Position numbers and translations under genes: made by a program | DNA from: Aphrocallistes beatrix | Taxonomy: Eukaryota; Porifera; Hexactinellida; Sceptrulophora; Aphrocallistidae | Direction of reading: 5' to 3' | DNA length: 64,000 bases | NCBI GenBank assembly: GCA_963281255.1 | Contig: OY725488.1 | Coordinates: forward strand, 2,641,986-2,705,985 | Part shown: one piece after another, positions 56,886-64,000 of the stretch | How the letters are laid out: every line of letters begins with the position of its first letter | How positions within the stretch are numbered: position 1 is the stretch's first letter | The notes under the pieces: model-generated | Seen by the model: only the letters and a program-made list of their open reading frames with translations | Told to the model about the DNA's origin: nothing | Database searches by the model: none

Positions 56886-58161
56886 GAGGACTACAGGTTA
56901 ATCGGGCCGACAGCTTAATCAGACCACTTTTGTCAGGACCGGATTATTTATCACACATACATAGAAGCATAGCCTACTGTATATAAGGCCTCACAGTAAC
57001 TTGCGGATTTGGGACTAGGGATGCGGAGGAAGACCGTTGAACTAATACATGAGCTGCCTTAAATCATTTACAAAGCACAATAGAGCTTAGGAATGTATTA
57101 TCAGCATATATAAATATGATGTCAAAGTACCCATATCCGTTGTTAAAAATTTGATTAGTCACCATATGGGCGCAATAGGTTATATTTATGACAAATTTGG
57201 TGATTTTCAGAGGCCGTTTAGAGGCACTTCTAAGTGTTTTTATTGTAAAATTTTTCGCATAGAACTGAGATGTGGATGGGTTAATACGAAAAATTTGGAT
57301 TTTTTTCATGGAATGTTGCTACATTCCAGTGTTGCTATGGAAACGTGTTTTGGTCAGTTGGCGTTATATCTTGAAAACTGCAATAGCTACACATTCAAAT
57401 GTAATCCCATTTGATAGCTAATATACTACTTCCTATTAAGTGATAATATAATTTCGACCTCTAAATTCAATAGTTTATGAGATATTCGACAATGTACCAT
57501 ATTGGTCACATTTGATAATTTGTCGAATATCTCAGAAACTATTGAATATAGAGGTCGAAATTATATCATCACTTAATAGGAAGTAGTATATTCGCTATCA
57601 AATGGGATTACATTTGAATGTGTAGCTATTGCAGTTTTCAAGATATAACGCCAACTGACCAAAACATGTTTCCATAGCAACACTGGAATGTACCAACATT
57701 CCATGAAAAAACTCCAAATTTTTCGTATTAACCCATTCACATCTCAGTTCTATGCGAAAAATTTTACAATAAAAACACTTAGAAGTGCCCCTAAACGGCC
57801 TCTGAAAATCACCAAATTTGTCACAAATATAACCTAATGCGCAACCATATGGTGACTAATCAAATTTTTTACAACGGATATGGGTACTTTGACAGCATAT
57901 TTATATATGCTGATAATACATTCCTAAGCTCTATTGTGCTTCGTAAATGATTTAAGGCAGCCCATGTGTTAGTTCAACGGTCTTCCTCCGCATCCCTAGT
58001 CCCAAATCCGCAAGTTACTGTGAGGCCTTATATACAGTAGGCTATGATAGAAGCTAATGGAAATTATAGACACGTATATCTATATATTTTGAATAGGATT
58101 CTCTGCTTAATCGGACCAAATGTCCTCTCACAGATGTGGTCCTATTAAGCGGAGTCGAGTG
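56869..58161. mobile_element. pogo/Tigger-like MITE holding palindrome P3
   Basis: Left end cagtcaactctgcttaag (TA at 56867-56868) and right end aagcggagtcgagtg (TA at 58162-58163). The net length is about 210 bp. Same family as 17291-17467. Confidence 0.7.
56968..58046. mobile_element. palindromic element P3 (1079 bp)
   Basis: catagcctactgtatataag ... mirrored at the right end. The 7-bp duplication ATAGAAG lies at 56961-56967 and 58047-58053. Arms match P1 closely. Non-coding. Confidence 0.9.
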
Positions 58162-59060
58162 TATTTAATAATCTATCCCATCTAATTTTCCATTTTTAAA
58201 TTTCATAGGTGTTAAAAGAGTCAAATTTATGAGTTTTTTCCCATTAAAAATACACTTATGCCACCAGTCGTAAGTAATAATATTTTAAAACTAACATTTA
58301 GACTATTTATATTAAGAAATTCGTACTCAGCAAGCATAGCCGAGAAAAACAAGGGGTCACTCGATATGGTTTCAACCAAATTTGGATATCGGAATTTTCA
58401 CATTCCAGGCCGTTGCTAGGGAGGATCAGAAAATATTTGCCCAAAATATAGTCAATATATATATCAAATTGTCGGAAATTTGATGCTGAGCACGAATATG
58501 AGATAAAAATGATCTGCAATCATTTGAAAGTTTAAATGTCCGTTTTCAAAACCGGCGATTTGTATAGTCCGGGGTCAACGACGGTGTTGTACCAATCCAC
58601 TTTCGGATAGTCCGATTTCGGTAAACTTTTAGTATGTCACTCTTAAGACATGATACTGCGGAAAAATGCAATAAAACAATTTCTTGCAATTATTTTGGGA
58701 TTAGGATAATTTGCTTCCTATTTTGACCCGACTATATCTCAAATATGATGCAACTATAATAAAAAAATGATGACTCATCACTTTGTTATGACGTCATCAT
58801 TACTCATCAAAAATTTTAATAATTGATAATTTTGGTGATTTTTCGTGCGATATCCATTATAACAGTAGGACAGACGTATTTAGAGATGTTATTTCCCTTA
58901 TAATTAATCAATGTTGACCACAGGCACCCAAAGGGCTCCTCCGGCGAACATAAAGTGTCCGCCTGCCACGCAGCGCAAGCAAGCGAAGCGCGCTTGTATA
59001 TATATATACATACGTATATACACACACATACTCATTAATCGAGTTTTAATAGTAAAGATA

Positions 59061-59949
59061 CATGATGGAGCCATTGATGAGTCATTATTATCTGATCATG
59101 AAAATATTTATTTAGAAAAGTGGTGTGATGCTTAATTTACTTTTTGTCCCAAATCACCTAATCTATATATCTTCTCGTTTTCAACTTAATCCTCTTTTAG
59201 CACCTACTCAAAGTGTTGAAATTATTCAATTTTTGAGGAACCCTTTTTGGGCAACATAGGAAATCATATTTATGCAAATTCGTTTTTTATTGTGACTACT
59301 GCCGATTTTTGAATTTGGATAACGCAAACATCTCAGTATATTTGGACAAACGATGCTTCCCAACGCCCTTCAACAACAGTCACCAACTGTTGTAGAGAGG
59401 TCTGAAGACGGTGGCACATTATACTTCCATACTGTAGTATTTCATTTATTAACCCAACTCTGCAAATGGAATGCCTTAGAGATTATGGTCAGAAAATAAC
59501 TGGAGCAACAAAAGCATTAGCAACTCTTGTTCTAATGTAAATTTTAAGAATGCATTTCTAATGGTATTGAACTTCAAGAGCAATCATATCGCCAGGTGCA
59601 AGTTTAACTAGCAGGGCAGTGTCTTTTGGTTCTATTGTACATCTCCTGACCTTCATATTGATATAATCGGTAGAAGCTTCGTGGAACCCATCAGAACCAG
59701 TTGAGCACATCCAATGGAAAATACAATGTATCTTTGAGGTCAAATTTAACAAGGTTGACCTTGTGAACATAGCAAAAAAGAGCAGTAACCATCCCTTTAT
59801 CTGGTGGATTTTTTATCGTCTTTAAAAGTCAGGTTTCTTTAAATTTCAAGCGGCATGTTTTAAGCCAGCTATATTGATGTGTTTCTTCATTGTGGCCTCG
59901 ACAACATCTCTATCACCATATCTTTTTATTTCTATATCATTGGTGCCAT
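59061..59949. other. unassigned stretch with weak coding hints
   Basis: Starts after a HINE TC end (59033-59060). A minus-strand frame at 59558-59770 (CSTGSDGFHEASTDYINMKV ... LAPGDMIALE) looks protein-like but is not recognised. No element ends are seen. Confidence 0.3.
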
Positions 59950-60367
59950 TCCGCTTCGCTTGCTTGTGCTCCGCGGTTGCTCGCCAAGGCTCACATTGAT
60001 TAATTATATGGTAGATAACTTCTCTAAATACGTATATCCTACTGTTATAATAGATATCACTCGAAAATCATAAAATTTGACAATTTAAAAAAAATTGATT
60101 TGTATTGATGATGTCATAACAAAGTGATGAGTCTTCATTTTTTTATGAGAGTTGTATAATATTTGTGATATATTAATATACACAATCTACTGTATTAAAA
60201 TTTTAGCATTCTTTCTCCTAAAATGCCTGAGTTATAGTCGTAAAACTGAAATTTCTAATCGTAAAAAGGTGGCAGTGACGTCATATTCCCATGATGGGTC
60301 GACATTTTGATCTGAGATCAGAACAGTGGAAACTCGATTGCATTAATCGAGTTTTAATAGTAAGGAT
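59950..60367 (-). mobile_element. HINE copy 14, truncated
   Basis: GC end partial at 59950 (ccgcttcgcttgcttgtgct), body with TGACGTCA near 60276, then directly the TC end at 60367 without a TA tract and with part of the body missing. Confidence 0.7.
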
Positions 60368-61489
60368 ATGTCCAAGTTCTTTAAACTGGACCAAGTCACT
60401 TGCTAATGTAATTTATTCGCTACCAATGTTTGGTTTGGATGAATCAGCTTGACTTTGCAAGTCTAGACAGTCTCTTCTTGACAAAGCACACAAAATTTTC
60501 AATTGGTAGTGCTTGGGTTATTAGGAATAGGGGTTTTGAGTATTACAATTGATGGCGTCACCAATAGCAGATGAGGAAATATGTTCGATTTTTAATCAGA
60601 TATTAATTTGATACTGTAATTGAATTCAATGTTATTAATTTCGATATCGTTCAGAACAACAATAATCTTTTATTTGTAACAAACTATGTTAAAATAGCAG
60701 CAAAATTGATGTTCTTGATAGCTCCCTTGCATATCTTTCTATCCTTTAGCTCGTATTTTACTCTCGACCTCTTAGTCTTCGTCAATATTTTGTTTCCAAC
60801 TCTCTCGTGGGTATGACGGTCTCAGACAATGTTGATAAAAGTTGACGTAATGACCATAGTGTGTGACAACAATTTCCATAACTTTCTTGAATCCACTCCG
60901 GCCTCTTTTTTTAAAATTTGAGATCAGAAACTGTGGCTTCGATCAGTTCACAAGACGCTAAATTTTAGATAAGTGAGTAGCCTGCGTTCAAAAACGTTAC
61001 TTTCGAGTAGAAAATCGACGTTATAAGTAGTCGGATAATACCGCACACACAGCCGCACGCCCCAAGCTGTGTGAACTTTTTTTGTCCGGAGACTATCGTG
61101 TTGCTGCGATGTCCACTCGTCCCAACCGCGTTCTAGACATAACTGTTTCTACAGCACAGGAAGTCTTGCCAACTTATCATCAAGAGATGAACTGATAATT
61201 CCGAGTATTCAATATTATTTCAGTATAATGAATATATGAAAATTGTATGAGTCTTTTAACTACTTGTACATTCTAAGTATTATAGAAACCTTACCACATG
61301 CTTTACTATGATATTTTCCCTTCCTAGCAATCTGTTTGCTTGCAGAAGGCTGCCTCCTATGACAATGCATGAAAGCTTAAAACATATGTACCTTGGAACT
61401 AAGTACTGAAAGAATTTTCTTCCCGGATATCGTGCCTGGTGAAATAATAGCAATTGATGATGTACTTTACCACTTCAATTAAGGAATGA
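60368..61489. other. unassigned stretch
   Basis: No gene or repeat is identified with confidence. It is somewhat less AT-rich in places (60960-61150). It may contain further decayed LINE sequence. Confidence 0.35.
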
Positions 61490-62885
61490 ATATGGTACCT
61501 TGTATATTTCAATTGTCAAATAAGGGCTGTCCCCGTTGAATTCTGTTTACGATAAGCCGATTGAAGCGCGGATATAGGCTGTTATTAGAAAGATAATCAT
61601 CAATTTGACATAAGACAACTCTCTCGACGAATTTTTATAAAAACGAAAAGTTAGAAATCTGACGATAATGCGAATGCATCAGCATCTAGTGATGTCTTCT
61701 TAAGGAGTAGCAGTACCAATGACTTCCTAAATTCGGTAGGAAATATGGCTTACTGAAAAGATTTATTAACAATACGAGAAATATGTGTAAGTAGAGGATG
61801 TGATATATATTTAAAAAGCGAAGAAGCTAAGGGATCTAGATCACAAGACTTTGTTGGTGACTTAACGATATTTTTAAGTAGTTGATCTTGAAGAATTGGT
61901 GTAAATATACTGAAGGTAGAAGGGCATGTTAAGGATATCGAGACTGTTGGATTTACTGCAATAGCCTTCTTGAGATTCTCCTTGGATTCAAGGAACTCAG
62001 AAAAATGCACTACTAGATCTGTTATTCTATCATTTTTTGTAGAGTAAGCTTCTTCCGGAAAGTCAATATAATGTTTACATGTATAAATTGCTTTTTTGGA
62101 TCGCATTGTTGAAACTTTTCATTGTAGAATTCACGTTTTGACTGATCTAAGATCGCCTTAAATTCCTCACTTTAAACAGCTCCAAATCTGTAAGCAGAAG
62201 TGTTTTCTTACTTTTCCTTTCTAATCTGCGTACTAGGTCCCTTTTAATTATCCTGTATACTATGGTACGTGTGGATGAAGTCTGACTCTTCTATTAATTA
62301 TTGGTGAAAGTTTTCCAAAATAGTGCTTAGGTGAAAGCCATATTTTTCGACCTATTCATCTACTGTATCAATGTTAGAACCAAAATCTGCTTGTACAACG
62401 TCAGTCATAAAATGATAAATATCAATATCCTTAATCTTCCTAAAAGAAATGTCAAAATTTTGGGGTTCAGGTCGAGGAATGTTGATATTGCAAACAATAC
62501 AAAAAATGATCATAAGGGACGTTACATATTGTCCTTGATTATTCAATGATATTGACTTGGGAATTTCGAGTAAAAACTGAGTCTAAAGTATGCATAGACC
62601 TATGTGTTGACTCTCGATTATACAATTCTAGAACAAATGTCGACAAAGTTGTTCTAAATAGATTGGCAAATGTAGATCAGTGGGCATGTCCATATGGAAA
62701 TTGAGATCACCTGCAAATATTAATTTGTTTGGACAGCTTGGTAGAAATTCGAGTAGGTCGGCGATTTCCTCAAAAAATAAAGTAACAGTTAGTTTATTCA
62801 TGCAAGAAGGCGGAGGATAGTATCTAGTTATTAATCTGATAGATTGATCACGAATTCGGGCAAGTAAATCAAAAGTATATATATA
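61490..62885 (-). pseudogene. non-LTR retrotransposon (CR1/jockey-like LINE) fragment
   Basis: Minus strand. An APE-type endonuclease end comes first (62880-62640): YYPPPSCMNKL, FFEEIADLLEFLPSCPNKLI, GDLNFHMD. The linker follows (62546-62350: FDISFRKIKDIDIYHF), then a conserved pre-RT block (62140-61750: DQSKREFYNEKF, SPTKSCDLDPLASSLFKYIS, THISRIVNKSF). The first RT motifs continue in broken frames (61750-61500: KKTSLDA, RVVLCQIDDYLSNN). The order matches LINE ORF2. Many stops and frameshifts; the 5' part and the catalytic FADD region are absent. Confidence 0.75.
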
Positions 62886-62908
62886 TAGTATATATATATA
62901 TATATATC

Positions 62909-63333
62909 AGCCTCCCCCTCGTTCTAATTTATAATGGGCTATGTCCGGGTTAGGCCAGAAGTTGTAAAAAGCGTACTTCTGACATTTAAATATACTAGTA
63001 GCTTGATTTTTGTGATATTTGAGGGTGGTTTCATATCAGTTAATAATTCATTTTAATAACCTAAAATGTACTGATTCCGAGATATTGGTGAAAACAGTTG
63101 GGACCAGCCTTCATACTTGAAATTATTAATGGTCCCAACTGTTTTCACCAATATCTCCGAACCGGTAGATTTTGGGTTATTAAAATGTATTGTTAGCTGA
63201 TATAAAACCACCCTCAAATATCACAAAAATCAAGCTACTACGTAGTATATTTAAATGTCAGAAGTACGCTTTTTACAACTTCTGGCCTCAACCCGGACAT
63301 AGCCCATTATAAATTAGAACGAAGGGGAAGCTA
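62909..63333. repeat. 0.4-kb palindromic element
   Basis: agcctccccctcgttctaat at the left is mirrored by attagaacgaaggggaagct at the right. The arms of about 200 bp match nearly throughout, including aagcgtacttctgacattta. The centre is near 63120. Inserted next to a TA tract, with no clear duplication. Unrelated to the 1.07-kb palindromes. Confidence 0.8.
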
Positions 63334-63476
63334 CCTTGCGCGACCACTAAACCATCTCCAAATTGCATGATAATTTTATGGTGAACACTTGGTGATGAAG
63401 GCAAACTATTTGAAGAGTGTGCATCATAAGATTCAAACTATGGAATTTTTTTGACCACCCTAATATATATAGATAC

Positions 63477-64000
63477 ACTACCTGACCAAAAGTATTGGAA
63501 CAGCCAAAATTTTACCATCATAATAGTAATAAAATTGGTATTTTGGTCAAGGAGAATTCATTAAGAATGAAGTGTTCGGATTAGCGACGGTTCGGATTGG
63601 CGAGGTTCAGACTATCGAGGGTGTACTGTATGTACATAAAGGCCGCTTCGCATGCTAGAGATTCGCGGCTGGCCGACACTTTGTGTTCGCCGGAGGCGTA
63701 TATATATTGTATAACGAATTGATTGAAGAAAATGCCTGGCGCAGACAGCTGATTTTTGGCATGTGGCAGTCTTTTGGTTTTGGCTCCACTAAGTTCTGAC
63801 CTCAGACGAAAATTTCTTCTCATCATGGAATTATGACGCCATTGTCACCTTTTTATTACTAGAAATTTGTTTTTCGACTTTAACTCTTTTTTAACTGATA
63901 AAAATTTTTATTGAAAAAAATTTATTTGAAAAAGCTTAAATTTGGTGAAATGTGTATGTTAATAATACCTCACATATGATGCAACCTCATCAAAAATGAT
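63477..64000. mobile_element. mosaic of Tc1 end, pogo-like end and HINE copy 15
   Basis: cactacctgaccaaaagtat at 63478 is a Tc1-type terminus. Positions 63565-63628 are a pogo-like right end (gaggttcagactatcgaggg). A degenerate HINE GC end (minus) lies at 63640-63700. HINE body in the plus orientation begins at 63713 (tataacgaattgattgaaga) and runs off the window. Confidence 0.55.

Larger units (their letters stand above)
55741..58737. mobile_element. foldback element with about 490-bp arms
   Basis: The arms at 55745-56240 and 58250-58737 mirror each other, including cgccggttttgaaaac, a gacaccgtcgttgaccccgg block and the hairpin around ggcctggaatgtgaaaattc. The termini are about tagtctggtcaa and tagtcgggtcaa (complement). 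The interior holds two scrambled gene remnants (56290-56885), a pogo-like MITE and palindrome P3. Confidence 0.75.
55497..58997 (+). mobile_element. HINE copy 13, split by a large foldback element
   Basis: The body starts at 55497 (ctctgtaacgaattgattga) and runs to 55740. After the foldback element it continues from 58738 to the GC end at 58997. Its own TC end is absent; TC ends in the opposite orientation lie on both sides (55470-55496 and 59033-59060). Confidence 0.7.

Noticed and set aside
1..64000. tRNA or rRNA genes
   Set aside because: I looked for cloverleaf-like blocks with GGTTCGAATCC-type T-arms and for conserved rRNA segments and saw none. A tRNA scan would be needed to be certain.

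Overview
This window is AT-rich DNA from a eukaryote, most likely an invertebrate animal. The evidence is spliceosomal-type introns inside transposase genes, metazoan-style transposon families (Tc1/mariner, P/THAP9-like, hAT, Ginger-like, Harbinger-like, TTAA-specific elements, Ty3/gypsy, a CR1/jockey-like LINE) and (TA)n microsatellites. The species cannot be named from the sequence. Almost all of the 64 kb is mobile DNA. The only persuasive cellular coding pieces are a first exon of a PLP-dependent threonine dehydratase/serine racemase-like gene (13560-14061, minus), a RING-finger fragment pair (12.1-13.2 kb) and a weak two-exon candidate at 40.0-40.3 kb.

Layout. 0-14 kb: a clipped mariner, small MITEs, a P-element-like transposase gene split by a mariner, a Tc1, a maT-like element, a Tc1 palindromic MITE, an integrase scrap, then the RING and PLP pieces. 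14.3-32.1 kb: a nest of two non-coding TTAA-specific families (called E and F here), inserted into themselves and each other, hosting a hAT element, a long-TIR element with an 8-bp duplication, and a 1.07-kb palindrome. 32.2-39.7 kb: an F element holding a Harbinger-like element, which holds an intact Ty3/gypsy retrotransposon with two identical 205-bp LTRs (34047-38527). 40-48 kb: a decayed Tc1, a Ginger-like transposon (43240-47120) inserted in an old E element, and a second 1.07-kb palindrome. 48-60 kb: a dense cluster of one roughly 0.6-kb Helitron-like non-autonomous repeat (called HINE here), with a DD41D element, a mariner, a 2.2-kb inverted duplication and a large foldback element containing a third 1.07-kb palindrome. 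60-64 kb: a decayed LINE, a 0.4-kb palindrome and HINE pieces.

How it fits together. Target-site duplications can be read directly for many insertions (TA, TTAA, 7 bp, 8 bp, CACAC), so the order of events can be reconstructed. Two four-layer nests are clear: E > E > hAT > E (21.2-26.4 kb) and F > F-like piece > Harbinger-like > Ty3 (32.2-39.7 kb). HINE copies recur in both orientations and carry a (TA)n tract that repeatedly received TA-specific Tc1/mariner insertions. Most carry paired CRE-like and AP-1-like motifs. The three full-length palindromes (1074, 1071 and 1079 bp) are each flanked by a 7-bp duplication, and a half copy lies just upstream of the P-like transposase. This is the best candidate for an undescribed family. 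The Ty3 polyprotein is the only long intact gene and probably the youngest insertion.
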